Source: Lacihabitans sp. LS3-19
GTDB lineage: Bacteria; Bacteroidota; Bacteroidia; Cytophagales; Spirosomataceae
DNA: 64,000 nt
Direction: 5' to 3'
Assembly: GCF_024343575.1 (NCBI RefSeq)
Contig: NZ_RJUA01000003.1
Span: forward strand, 186,001-250,000
A program made the translations under genes and the position numbers. This document shows, in pieces, positions 1-9,262 of this stretch (its first letter is position 1; each line of letters begins with the position of its first letter). The notes under the pieces were generated by a model, which was not told the DNA's origin, made no database searches, and was given only the letters and a program-made list of their open reading frames with translations.

Positions 1-1058
1 GCCAATCCCATATAGAGCAGGTTTTGTCTGGATTGAAGGTTTTTATTCTCCTGTTCTTTTAATTCCGTCTCATATTTTTCAGCGATTTCAATAGACAATT
101 TCTCTTGATTCTCCAGCAACAGGGTATCAGACCATTCGAAAGCCAATTGGAGGTATTCTGCAGCATCTTCATAATTGTAGGTTCTCTTGGCGGCTTTCCC
201 TAAGGCAAATATAGCACTCCTTACCAGTGGCGTGTTGTCTAATTCATCCATCATATCGATGGCTATCAATAAATTCTCTTTGGCATTTTTATAATCCCCC
301 ACTAAACTCTGAGTCACACCAAGATTTTGATAAGAGGCGGCTCGTACTGTAGGACTCATGTTATCGGCATTTTGTAGCCCTTCCTTAAAATAAGCTATGG
401 CATCGGTATAGTCACCGGTAAACATATATCCAGACCCAATGCCAATTTTAAGCATTGACTTAATGGTACTGGGAGGCAGATTATTTGTAATGGTTTTACA
501 GATTTCGATTTCTTTGGCCATGCTTTCTGTATCATGTAGCAAATGCAAGTAGACATTGCTCTTGTTGAGATGCACCAAGGCCATGTACAAATTCTCTTGG
601 TATTCGGCGTAAATATCTAGTGCTTTTTGCAGATGGTCTAGGGCTTGCTCGGGCTTAATTTTTAGCCTCATGTGTATCAATCCCACTGTATTGTGAGCAT
701 CGGCTAGTAGCAATTTTTCTTTCGAATTTTGGAGGTCCCTCAAAGCATCCAATCCATAGCTTAAAGCCTCCTGATACTTTGCTTTTTTCTCTAAGGTGCC
801 GGACATTGACACCTTGTACCATGCTTTGTATTTTAATTGGGGATACTTATTTACTAATGGTTTTATTTTTTCTAAAACTGTTAAAAAAGAGTCAGGATAA
901 ATGATGGGCAACAGGAACACTTCCTGCTTTGGTGTTCGTATATCTTGTCCATTTTCAATCTTCGTTTTCAATCTTTCAAAAACTTGATCGGCAGAAAGCA
1001 TTTGGGCCTGTGCTGCAAATCCCAAAAGCATTAAAAGTAAAATTCTCAACATACGCAT
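1..1058 (-). CDS. TPR-containing sensor-like protein (3' end beyond window)
   Basis: Reading the - strand from an ATG at 1058 gives about 352 codons open to the window edge. It starts with a signal peptide (MRMLRILLLMLLGFAAQAQ), followed by several tetratricopeptide-type helical pairs such as KPEQALDHLQKALDIY and DYTDAIAYFKEGLQNADN. It ends in a linker rich in Glu and Lys that runs into a hydrophobic stretch (NLLYMGLA) at the edge, as expected before a transmembrane helix. This order (signal, TPR, coiled linker, membrane helix) is typical of Bacteroidota NarL-type sensor kinases or LuxR-type one-component regulators, and resembles the kinase at 58709-60451. The output domain lies outside the window, so kinase versus LuxR regulator is undecided. 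A second in-frame ATG at 1052 is possible. It is transcribed away from the giant surface gene at 1338. Confidence 0.8.
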   Translation of the reverse strand, partial: MRMLRILLLMLLGFAAQAQMLSADQVFERLKTKIENGQDIRTPKQEVFLLPIIYPDSFLTVLEKIKPLVNKYPQLKYKAWYKVSMSGTLEKKAKYQEALSYGLDALRDLQNSKEKLLLADAHNTVGLIHMRLKIKPEQALDHLQKALDIYAEYQENLYMALVHLNKSNVYLHLLHDTESMAKEIEICKTITNNLPPSTIKSMLKIGIGSGYMFTGDYTDAIAYFKEGLQNADNMSPTVRAASYQNLGVTQSLVGDYKNAKENLLIAIDMMDELDNTPLVRSAIFALGKAAKRTYNYEDAAEYLQLAFEWSDTLLLENQEKLSIEIAEKYETELKEQENKNLQSRQNLLYMGL

Positions 1059-1073
1059 TGTTTATAATGGGGT

Positions 1074-1081
1074 CAAATTTA
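1074..1081 (-). promoter_or_regulatory. Candidate -7 promoter box for the TPR gene
   Basis: On the - strand this reads TAAATTTG, an exact match to the Bacteroidota TAnnTTTG element, 15 bases before the ATG at 1058. A TTG lies 22 bases further upstream (1104-1106), a plausible -33 element. Confidence 0.5.
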
Positions 1082-1232
1082 TATGATGCAAATAAGTTAA
1101 AATCAATTCATTAAACAAAATGGCAGAAAAAAATAGCCCTTTGGCAGAATATCGCAATTAAGAAGGAGCTTATGGTCAAAGAGTATTGATAACAGTACGG
1201 ATCCAGGTGAAAAAAGGTGGCAGAGTCACCTA

Positions 1233-1240
1233 TATTTTTG
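1233..1240 (+). promoter_or_regulatory. Candidate -7 promoter box for the giant surface gene
   Basis: TATTTTTG matches TAnnTTTG exactly and would give a leader of about 90 bases before the ATG at 1338. No clear -33 TTG is seen at the usual spacing. A second, one-base-short variant (TACTTTG) lies near 1267-1273. Confidence 0.35.
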
Positions 1241-1337
1241 GCAGGGAATCGGTTTTTTGGGGGGCGTACTTTGCGGTGTTCAATGTCAAATGAATTTTTG
1301 TTTTTGCTGAACTCCTAATCTTTAAATAATTATCATT

Positions 1338-4300
1338 ATGGACTTACAATTCCTTTCCAGAAAAATGCTGCCTTGTCTACTGACCCTCTTTTTGATTGTC
1401 AGGTTTTCCACCTTCAGCCACGCCCAATCCTGTGATGGAGTAATGATTGAGAACTCAATTAGCTCCACTGGTACCCCGGCGTTTAATAATGTTACACAAT
1501 CTTTTGTGTCTACCGCCACCGGCAATATGACTATGTTGAGGATATTTACCGGCCATAACGTAAATGATGGCCAGTTTCACACCACATCGGTAAAACTTGA
1601 AATTTTTGATCAGGGAAATATTATAGGCACTCAAACCGCCAGTATCACATATGCAGCAGTTTCAGATTTTCCTTTGGATTTTACATTTGACAATATCGCC
1701 GTTTCATTGGTAGCGAATAGAACCTATTCATTTCGATTGTCAAATCAGACATCTGAAACCATTATGTTCAGAACGAATAATGCTTATCCATTTGGTACTA
1801 ATAGCTTACCGACACGTTCGGATGTGCGATTTGTTATGAACATGCATGTTGACAACCCACTTCATATCGCTCCGAATAATTTTACCTGTGCGGAGTTTCC
1901 GGTTTTGCACATAACAGATGGAGGTTTTATAGGGCCTGACTATAATCTTTTCCGTAACGGCTCACTTTTTAAAACTATCAAAGTAGATTCCATAGAAATA
2001 TTGGATGACGGTGCCTATCATGTTCAAAAAACAGTATTCCCAGGCTGTACTATTATTTCTGACACGGCCACTTTTCAATCACTTCCTATTAATAAAGATA
2101 CTACAGTGGCGATTCAGGATAGTATTTTACTTCGTGGGCAGTTTTATCAGATTGGCGAAAATCCGAGTTTCAATGATTTGGATAATAATGGATGTCTTGT
2201 CCGAAGAATTAATTTCAAATTAATACCAAATAAAATAACACCCCAAGTCTCGCCATGTGAAACGGTGTTAAATACTGTAAATAATACAGAAATTTTTCAA
2301 GGAACGGGCCCTTTGCTGAGAGACAGTAGCTTTACTTTTTCGGTTTGGGCAAAGAGAACACGACTAAACCGTACCGAAGTCTACTACAGATTAGGTTCAG
2401 AAAATGCAGTAGATAGAGCCATTCATTTGGGTTTTAGAGATACCAATGCAGTGCTTTTTGGTTTTTTTGGTGATGATTTGGAGTTTGCCCCACCTACTGT
2501 AGATCTCAACTGGCATCACTACGTATTTACTTATGATGCCACCACCAAACAGCAAGAAATATATGTAGACGGAACTTTACTTGCACAAAAACTGGCCTTG
2601 GGAAATTTTGTGGGTAACCGTACAGTAACTTTGGGTGCATTTTCGGGCACAGGTGATAGTTTTAATGGTTTTCTGGAAGACTTTCAGGTTTGGAGAAAAA
2701 AATTAAATAGTTCGGAGATTATCGATCTATATCGGTTAAATAATTCGGTGCAGACTGCATCTAAACTAGTACATTTTAAATTCAACGATATAAGAGGAGT
2801 CCAAAAACTAAAAAATTCGGCAGATAATACCTTTTTTGATATCACTAATATCAATACCAACACACAGCAAACAGATAGTTTGGGACGTGTAGGTGGAGCT
2901 ACCTATTCCAGTATTACGCTAAGACCATTGACTGGAACCACCGTAGTCCTAAACGGAAATTCGTACACTCAAGACTCCACTTTTACAGATACGCTCCAAA
3001 CCACGGCCGGCTGTGACAGCATGGTAAATTACACCTTGTTTTTTATTACATTGAAAGAACCAGTTCTTGAAAATTGCACCACCGTACTAAATCTGAATGG
3101 CCTAAGTTTTCAAAAAACTACCGATCCATTAGGACCAGATTTGGTCAATAAATCCTTTAGTGTAGCCGTATGGGCCAAACGCAAGCGATTAAACACCACA
3201 GAGGTCTTCTACTCTATGGGAGAAACAAGTGTTAACAGCCATAAAGGACTGCATTTGGGTTGGCGGCCAGATGGTAAAGTTTTTATGGGATTCCTTAGTG
3301 CAGACACCGAAATTGACCAACCGCAAGATACGCTTTGGCACCATTATGCATTTGTTTTTGACAATGCTCAAAGCCTTCGCAAAATTTATAAAGATGGTAA
3401 ATTTATAGGTCAGGGCTCGGGCACCGCTTTTACGGGTGACAGAACTCAGTTTCTGGGTGCATTTCGTAATGGTGAAGTACGATTCAAAGGCCAGCTGGAA
3501 GACTTACAAATTTGGGACAGCGTTCTGGGCCAGGCGGATATCGATAGCCTTTTTAACCAAAACAATGAGGTACAAACAGCCAACAGAAAGCTCTTTTATG
3601 ATTTCAATGAGGTACGGGGAGCAGATGTCCTAACAAACAGGGCTGATGGGAGCATAGTGAACCTCACCACGCTGAATAGTCTCCAAATTTTCACTGATTT
3701 AAATGCTGTACCAGCTGGACCAATCACCACAGACCACTTACTAACGGCAGCTTTGGGGGATACCATAAGCTACAAAGGCCTTAAGTTCACGGCAGATACT
3801 ACTTTTACAGATAGCCTGCTGACCACCATCGGTTGCGATAGTCTTGTAAAAGTCAGCGTTTCATTTTTTATAAATCCCTTGGAGGAAGAATGTTCCACTG
3901 TACTGAAACTGGATGGAAGCAAGTTTGAGACTTTCGCCAACGGCCCGGTACTGGCCAATAAATCATTCACTATTAGTTCATGGGCTAGGAGAAAAGACAG
4001 TGCACTTGATAAGAATGAAATCTTCTTTTCTCTTGGAGATGTGGAAACCACAGGTAACTTAATTCATCTAGGCTGGCAGCCCAATGGAAATGTTTTGTTT
4101 GGCTTTCTTGGAGCAGACCTTACTATACCACAAACCAAAGACAATTTCTGGCACCATTACAGCTTTTCCTTTGACGTCACTACTGGAATAAGAACCATCA
4201 GAAAAGACGGAAAGAAAATTGCAGAGGCCACGGGTGTAGCTTTTACAGGTAGTCAGATAATCACCTTAGGTTCCTATAAAAACGGAGGTTCGAAATTCAA

Positions 4301-7300
4301 TGGTTTACTTGAAGATCTACAGGTTTGGGACAAAGTATTAGATTCGGCAGAAGTGGCCCAGCTTATTGCTGGCAACAATGCTATTTCATTGAACAATAAG
4401 CTACTACACTATGATTTCAATGATTTTCGTAATGTAAATGAATTAACAAACCGAGTAAATGGAGAAGTAAATTCACTAGGTCAAATCTCAAACGCTTCGG
4501 CTTTGGTGAATCAAAATGAACTACCTGATGGTAAAACCGGTAGTTTCACAATTACCAATAAGGCACCAGGGGATTCCGTCATTGTAGCTAATCTTACTGT
4601 TTTCAGTGATACGACATTAATCGATACCCTTGTCAATTCACTTGGATGTGATAGTGTACTCATCCATAAAATTACATTTAAAAATTTCTTAGAAAACTGC
4701 ACCAGTGTTCTTCATTTGAATAATGAAATTCAGGACCTTTCAGGCGGCCCTAACCTTGCCAATTCCTCGTTCAGCATTGCTGTATGGGTTAAAAGACAGA
4801 AAGTAGTCAATGGTAGTGGTCCCACAGAAGTCTATTTCAGGTTAGGAAGTGAGAACAATAACAATAGGGCTATTCACTTAGGTTTCAGAGATACCGGTAA
4901 AATATTGTTTGGCTTCTTTAGTAATGATATGGAAGTGACCAAGCCTCAAGATAATAACTGGCACCATTATGTTTTTACTTACCAAAGTGGCAACACCACC
5001 GCTACAAGAATTCAAAAAATTTATCATGACGGTGTGCTGCTAGGGTCTAGAAATTCGAATGGTAATTTTTCAGGCAATTCTCAAATGAAACTAGGGGCAT
5101 TTTCGAATGTAGCAGATTCGTTTAAAGGCTTTTTGGAAGATTTACAGATTTGGAATACCACGCTTTCTGCAGCAGATGTGACTGCACTGTTCAACAGAGA
5201 AAACAATATCAAAAACAGCCAAAAACTGATTTTCTGGGATTTTAACGAGACTAGAGGCAATGCGGTTCTTACAAATAAAGTCGACAATACAATTCATGAA
5301 CTGACCGATTTGAATGATCTAATAGCCTTTACAGACACGCTCGGAAATCCATCAGGTCCTTCTACAAGTTATAATTTCACTACTCAAAAAATAGGCACCA
5401 CAGTTGAGATAAATGGTTTACAAATTAGCTCTGATACCAGCTATACCGATACGCTGGTAAATGCCGCTGGATGTGATAGCTTGTCTATTTATGATGTTGT
5501 TTTTGATCGTCAATTAAACCCCAACGAGGACGCCTGCAATACAGTATTACAATTAGACGGTACTCAAAGTCAAATCTTTAACAATGCCGGCCCTGCACTT
5601 TCAGGCAGCTCTCTTACTTTTTCACTGTGGTTAAAAAGAGACCGCATTAACACTGAGGAAATTTACTTGACACAAGGTACAGAATCGGCGAATAATAAAA
5701 CCCTTCACCTGGGTTTCAGGACAAATAATAATATTTTATTCGGATTTGGAGGCAATGATTTGGAGGTGAATAGAAACCAGGATTTGCTTTGGCATCATTA
5801 CGTATTTGTATATGACAAAAATGCTGGCTCCAACGAAAAGAAAAAAATATATGTAGATGGTGAATTGATTGGAACTGGTGGTGGAGGAGACTTTACCGGA
5901 AATCGAAATATCATTCTTGGATCATTCCAAAACATTTATGGGCCATTTGAAGGTATGATGGAAGACCTGGAAATATGGGATACCGCACTTACAGCCTCAG
6001 AAATTGACTCCCTTCATTTTCAAAAAAGAAACGTTTCTCTTAATTCCAAAAGGCTTTTCTGGAACTTTAATGAGAATGTCGGTGAAAATGTTTTGACAAA
6101 TAGCGTAGATAATACAACTGTTTCGCTTTCGGCTTTTGATCGGGATACAGATATCGTCAATCTTTCAGGAAACCCATCTGGAAAGTCGGTAAGTATCGTC
6201 AATGAAACCTCTTGCACGGTTTATGAATTTAACGGCACAATACTTTCATCATCAGGCACTTACATCGACACTTTAGTGAATTCCTTTGGTTGCGACTCCA
6301 TTGTTATTTTAAATCTTACAGTAAATATCATTTCGGAAGAAGTTAATGTACAAGCTTGCAATTCGTATCTATTTGGAGGGCAAACGCTTACGATATCGGG
6401 TACTTATATCGACACCCTCAGCACCCAAGCTGGCTGTGATTCTATAGTGACATTGAACCTAACAATGCTAGCACCTGACAGCACATTCATCACTGAAACA
6501 GCCTGCGATGTCTTTGACTTTTTCGGTCAAAACCTGGATGAATCTGGTAGATACTATCATACGCTTCAAAATACAGCCGGATGTGATTCTGTCATTGCTT
6601 TGGATCTCACATTTAACAGGTCGCCGTTTACTGAAATAACTGTCATCACATGTGGATCATACTTTTTCCATGATTCGCTCTTTACGCAGTCTACCACCTA
6701 CAGTTTCAGTGTACCTAGCAGCAACGGCTGTGATTCGGTGGTGGTTTTGGGTTTAATCATCAAGCAGGCAAGTAGCTCACAAGTATCTGTCAGTCAATGC
6801 GGTCCATATCAATTCAATGGTATCACGCTCAGTAGCTCGGGTATTTACCATGATACGCTCACCAATGCAGCTGGTTGTGATTCGATAATCACCTTGAACC
6901 TCACCATCTTGCCACAGAGTACCGCTAGCATCAATATCACGGCATGCAATAGTTTTGATTTTAATGGGACCGTTTTGACGGCCTCTGGTATCTACAAAGA
7001 TACACTTGTCAACGCCGCTGGCTGCGACTCCATTATCACCCTCCATCTGACCATTGCCACGCCTGTAACTGCCACATTAAGCGGAAATGCAGTCATAGCT
7101 CCTGGTGGCACAGCTACTTTGAGTGTGGTATTTACGGGCACTGCCCCTTATACAGTGGTGATAAATGGAGTGACTCATGGTGGCGTATCTGCCAATCCGT
7201 TTTTGTTGCCTGTGTCTCCTACGGCTACTACTACCTATAGCGTCACCTCTGTAAGCAATTCAAGCTGTGGAGAAGGCACAGCTTCGGGTAGTGCTACTGT

Positions 7301-7508
7301 CACGGTAGAGAATAGCCCATGCCCACCTAATTTAATTGTTCCAATCAGTGTCAATAAAATATACCGAGCTCAAAATCAGCTCAAATCCAGCGTAAATGCG
7401 AGTCATCAAACCAGCTATTCAGCAGGTGGTTCCATCGTGTTGGAGCCTGGTTTTCAGGTAGGAAGCAATGAGACTTTTGAAGCAAAAATAAAGGGTTGTG
7501 ATAATTAG
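1338..7508 (+). CDS. Giant secreted modular protein: five LamG-like units, GCDS repeats, C-terminal 3-coathanger-type domain
   Basis: 2056 residues with an N-terminal signal peptide (about residues 1-29, ending SHAQS). After a unique N-terminal region (about 30-300) come five LamG/concanavalin-like units, each opening with C-x-x-V-L (residues 307, 580, 852, 1121, 1400; period about 269-279) and carrying WHHY, a DG turn and FxGxLEDLQ(I/V)W. Each of the first four is followed by a short module ending GCDS. From residue 1626 six such modules run in tandem (period about 48, each with a leading Cys and a GCDS). Then comes an SprB/Ig-like segment (about 1909-1992) and a terminal domain (about 1995-2056) with LEPGFQVG and an ending KGCDN, resembling the GCX_COOH 3-coathanger stack family. 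The architecture suggests a cell-surface or secreted adhesin or glycan-binding protein; ligand and export route are inferred. The LytTR gene follows directly. Confidence 0.9.
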   Translation: MDLQFLSRKMLPCLLTLFLIVRFSTFSHAQSCDGVMIENSISSTGTPAFNNVTQSFVSTATGNMTMLRIFTGHNVNDGQFHTTSVKLEIFDQGNIIGTQTASITYAAVSDFPLDFTFDNIAVSLVANRTYSFRLSNQTSETIMFRTNNAYPFGTNSLPTRSDVRFVMNMHVDNPLHIAPNNFTCAEFPVLHITDGGFIGPDYNLFRNGSLFKTIKVDSIEILDDGAYHVQKTVFPGCTIISDTATFQSLPINKDTTVAIQDSILLRGQFYQIGENPSFNDLDNNGCLVRRINFKLIPNKITPQVSPCETVLNTVNNTEIFQGTGPLLRDSSFTFSVWAKRTRLNRTEVYYRLGSENAVDRAIHLGFRDTNAVLFGFFGDDLEFAPPTVDLNWHHYVFTYDATTKQQEIYVDGTLLAQKLALGNFVGNRTVTLGAFSGTGDSFNGFLEDFQVWRKKLNSSEIIDLYRLNNSVQTASKLVHFKFNDIRGVQKLKNSADNTFFDITNINTNTQQTDSLGRVGGATYSSITLRPLTGTTVVLNGNSYTQDSTFTDTLQTTAGCDSMVNYTLFFITLKEPVLENCTTVLNLNGLSFQKTTDPLGPDLVNKSFSVAVWAKRKRLNTTEVFYSMGETSVNSHKGLHLGWRPDGKVFMGFLSADTEIDQPQDTLWHHYAFVFDNAQSLRKIYKDGKFIGQGSGTAFTGDRTQFLGAFRNGEVRFKGQLEDLQIWDSVLGQADIDSLFNQNNEVQTANRKLFYDFNEVRGADVLTNRADGSIVNLTTLNSLQIFTDLNAVPAGPITTDHLLTAALGDTISYKGLKFTADTTFTDSLLTTIGCDSLVKVSVSFFINPLEEECSTVLKLDGSKFETFANGPVLANKSFTISSWARRKDSALDKNEIFFSLGDVETTGNLIHLGWQPNGNVLFGFLGADLTIPQTKDNFWHHYSFSFDVTTGIRTIRKDGKKIAEATGVAFTGSQIITLGSYKNGGSKFNGLLEDLQVWDKVLDSAEVAQLIAGNNAISLNNKLLHYDFNDFRNVNELTNRVNGEVNSLGQISNASALVNQNELPDGKTGSFTITNKAPGDSVIVANLTVFSDTTLIDTLVNSLGCDSVLIHKITFKNFLENCTSVLHLNNEIQDLSGGPNLANSSFSIAVWVKRQKVVNGSGPTEVYFRLGSENNNNRAIHLGFRDTGKILFGFFSNDMEVTKPQDNNWHHYVFTYQSGNTTATRIQKIYHDGVLLGSRNSNGNFSGNSQMKLGAFSNVADSFKGFLEDLQIWNTTLSAADVTALFNRENNIKNSQKLIFWDFNETRGNAVLTNKVDNTIHELTDLNDLIAFTDTLGNPSGPSTSYNFTTQKIGTTVEINGLQISSDTSYTDTLVNAAGCDSLSIYDVVFDRQLNPNEDACNTVLQLDGTQSQIFNNAGPALSGSSLTFSLWLKRDRINTEEIYLTQGTESANNKTLHLGFRTNNNILFGFGGNDLEVNRNQDLLWHHYVFVYDKNAGSNEKKKIYVDGELIGTGGGGDFTGNRNIILGSFQNIYGPFEGMMEDLEIWDTALTASEIDSLHFQKRNVSLNSKRLFWNFNENVGENVLTNSVDNTTVSLSAFDRDTDIVNLSGNPSGKSVSIVNETSCTVYEFNGTILSSSGTYIDTLVNSFGCDSIVILNLTVNIISEEVNVQACNSYLFGGQTLTISGTYIDTLSTQAGCDSIVTLNLTMLAPDSTFITETACDVFDFFGQNLDESGRYYHTLQNTAGCDSVIALDLTFNRSPFTEITVITCGSYFFHDSLFTQSTTYSFSVPSSNGCDSVVVLGLIIKQASSSQVSVSQCGPYQFNGITLSSSGIYHDTLTNAAGCDSIITLNLTILPQSTASINITACNSFDFNGTVLTASGIYKDTLVNAAGCDSIITLHLTIATPVTATLSGNAVIAPGGTATLSVVFTGTAPYTVVINGVTHGGVSANPFLLPVSPTATTTYSVTSVSNSSCGEGTASGSATVTVENSPCPPNLIVPISVNKIYRAQNQLKSSVNASHQTSYSAGGSIVLEPGFQVGSNETFEAKIKGCDN

Positions 7509-7589
7509 ATGACATTACCAAAAGTGTCTTTATTTTATTATTTACATTTTTTAGTAAAGTCGATTTTCTATTTAAACATTAATTTAATT

Positions 7590-7868
7590 ATGAGAAATTT
7601 ATTTCAAATTGAAGGAAAAAATATATTATTTTTTGAGGCGGAGTCAAATTATACAACCATTCATTTGAGAAATGGTAAAAAAATCCTTTCTAGTTTTACA
7701 TTGGCAAGGTATCAAGAACATTTTCCTGGATTCTTAAGAATCAACAGAAAACATTTGTTAAATCCTGAATACGTATTAAGCGTTGAACCCAAACAATTTA
7801 GGATTTCCATGAAGGACAATCGTAGGTTCATTATTTCAAGAAGACGAATCAATGTCTGTATAATTTGA
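7590..7868 (+). CDS. LytTR-domain DNA-binding protein, stand-alone
   Basis: About 93 residues forming essentially one LytTR DNA-binding domain: FEAESNYTTIHLRNG, then LARYQEHFPGFLRINRKHLLNPEYV and a final strand ending ISRRR. No receiver domain, membrane segment or sensor is present, so it resembles the small LytTR-only regulators common in Bacteroidota. An in-frame ATG at 7509, immediately after the stop of the giant gene, would add 27 hydrophobic residues unlike any LytTR domain, so the ATG at 7590 is preferred. Coupling to the surface gene is possible by read-through. Targets are unknown. A strong hairpin terminator follows. Confidence 0.75.
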   Translation: MRNLFQIEGKNILFFEAESNYTTIHLRNGKKILSSFTLARYQEHFPGFLRINRKHLLNPEYVLSVEPKQFRISMKDNRRFIISRRRINVCII

Positions 7869-7917
7869 AAGTTTGGATTTTTTTAAACCGCTACTTTTAA
7901 AGTAATAATAATTATTT

Positions 7918-7952
7918 CAGTCTGACACCATTTGTCAGACTGATTTTTTTTT
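7918..7952 (+). terminator. Rho-independent terminator after the LytTR gene
   Basis: A perfect 10-bp stem (CAGTCTGACA / TGTCAGACTG) with a 5-base loop, followed by a run of T. It sits between convergent genes and may also serve the - strand operon ending at 7989. Confidence 0.9.
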
Positions 7953-7988
7953 GGATAAAATTATTATATTAGAAAAAATACCTTTTCA

Positions 7989-8633
7989 TCACAACTTAAC
8001 TTTATATATCAGGCCCAATACAGGACTTAGCTTTTCTACACCTACCAAATCAATGTCTTTGAAAACACTTATGTCTAGTGCATTTTTCTTGTTTATTTTA
8101 TAGTTGATGCCCATTTTTGGCCGTAGCTGATCTAGGGTTCCGCCTATTTGAAAGAAAAAGTCGGTAGAGACATAAGGTGTGAATTTTGATTTGTTATCGT
8201 AACCAATTTCTATTTTGTCTCTAATATAACTGGCATCAAACTCTGTGATGCCGTCGTTGTCTTTGAATTGATGTTGAAATCGAAGGCGGTTTTCAAACTT
8301 TATCGCTCCAAACTTTTTGTCATAGCTTAAGTCAGCGTAGAATCTATGTCTAATTTTAAAATCCTTTGTTTCGTTTTTTCTTCTGTCGACAAACCTATAG
8401 TAAACTTCAGCATCAAACGCTTTAGAGATTTTATATGCACCTCCTAGTTCAAATAGATAAGTTTGAAGGTAGGATATATCTCCATTAAATCTCACCTGAC
8501 CATTGGCGTTAAGTGTGATTTTTTTTGCAATTTTTTTCTGTAAATTCACTCCACTTCTCAGCCCAACACCATCTTGAGCATTCCCTATTCTAAAACCTAA
8601 AAGTAAAATAGCGATAAAAAATTTTTTTTTCAT
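7989..8633 (-). CDS. DUF2490 family outer-membrane beta-strand protein
   Basis: 214 residues with a signal peptide (MKKKFFIAILLLGFRIGNAQ) and then alternating amphipathic strands ending in an aromatic-rich strand (LGLIYKVKL), as in DUF2490 proteins. Typical features are RHRFYADLSYDKKFG and FENRLRFQHQF. Family members are predicted outer-membrane beta-barrels of unknown function. It is the last gene of a three-gene - strand operon, 11 bases after the DUF4956 gene, suggesting that the barrel works with the membrane protein and VTC-like enzyme upstream. No catalytic residues are recognised. Confidence 0.8.
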   Translation of the reverse strand: MKKKFFIAILLLGFRIGNAQDGVGLRSGVNLQKKIAKKITLNANGQVRFNGDISYLQTYLFELGGAYKISKAFDAEVYYRFVDRRKNETKDFKIRHRFYADLSYDKKFGAIKFENRLRFQHQFKDNDGITEFDASYIRDKIEIGYDNKSKFTPYVSTDFFFQIGGTLDQLRPKMGINYKINKKNALDISVFKDIDLVGVEKLSPVLGLIYKVKL

Positions 8634-8644
8634 AAAAAAAGGTT

Positions 8645-9262
8645 TTAGTTTTCGTAGTAAAATATTGTGATTTGGGTTGCATCTTTCAAGAAATCAATAT
8701 CTTGAATGTCCACTCTGTGGATATTTAGACCAGTTCTGTCTCTTAAATCCTGAATCAATTCTTCTCGTCTTTCTGGAATTATCAGGTGGATTTTTTCATA
8801 AGTTATCATTTTAGTGTTTTCCTTTTTCATCAATATGCCACCTTCTAAAAGGGCCGTTAAACCCAAAAGGATTATACACATTATGGCCAAGTCGTCCCAA
8901 CTTCCTTTGCTTATAGCGGTAATTAGGCCAAGGGCAATAGCAAAAAACAAGTAGGTCATGTCTTTTGCAGATATGTTTTCAGTTCTGTAACGCAGCATCG
9001 AAAACACTGCAAATAAACCAAAAGCCGCTCCCATGCTCATTTCTACTTTATTGAGTAAATATGTAATGAGAAAAATGATAATGTTAAACCCAAAAAATGT
9101 AAGAAATAAGTCTGTGCGACGATAATGCCTAAAATATATAAATCGGACAAGGATAAATACAGCAACAATATCAACTAAAAATCGGGACAAAAACTTTATG
9201 GAAACTTTGTCAAACCATTGGAAGGTTTCGGTTTTACTAGCTAGCTCTTGTAAAAGAATCAT
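8645..9262 (-). CDS. DUF4956 family membrane protein
   Basis: 205 residues. About four membrane helices lie between roughly residues 28 and 145 (for example FLVDIVAVFILVRFIYF and FFGFNIIIFLITYLL), with the family's conserved MGAAFGLFAVFSMLRYRTE segment. A soluble alpha/beta C-terminal tail of about 55 residues follows (PERREELIQDLRDRTGLNI). DUF4956 proteins are repeatedly encoded next to VTC-domain proteins; their function is not established. The start overlaps the 3' end of the VTC gene by 26 bases, so translation is probably coupled. Confidence 0.85.
   Translation of the reverse strand: MILLQELASKTETFQWFDKVSIKFLSRFLVDIVAVFILVRFIYFRHYRRTDLFLTFFGFNIIIFLITYLLNKVEMSMGAAFGLFAVFSMLRYRTENISAKDMTYLFFAIALGLITAISKGSWDDLAIMCIILLGLTALLEGGILMKKENTKMITYEKIHLIIPERREELIQDLRDRTGLNIHRVDIQDIDFLKDATQITIFYYEN

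Noticed and set aside
2256-7060. Strong repeats in this stretch could be read as a CRISPR-like or tandem DNA repeat array
   Set aside because: The repeats are protein modules in one open frame, diverged at the DNA level, with no constant short repeat and spacer pattern.
7509-7589. ATG at 7509, directly after the stop of the giant gene, as the LytTR start
   Set aside because: The added 27 residues are hydrophobic and unlike the family, and an AT-rich region with a better-placed ATG follows at 7590.
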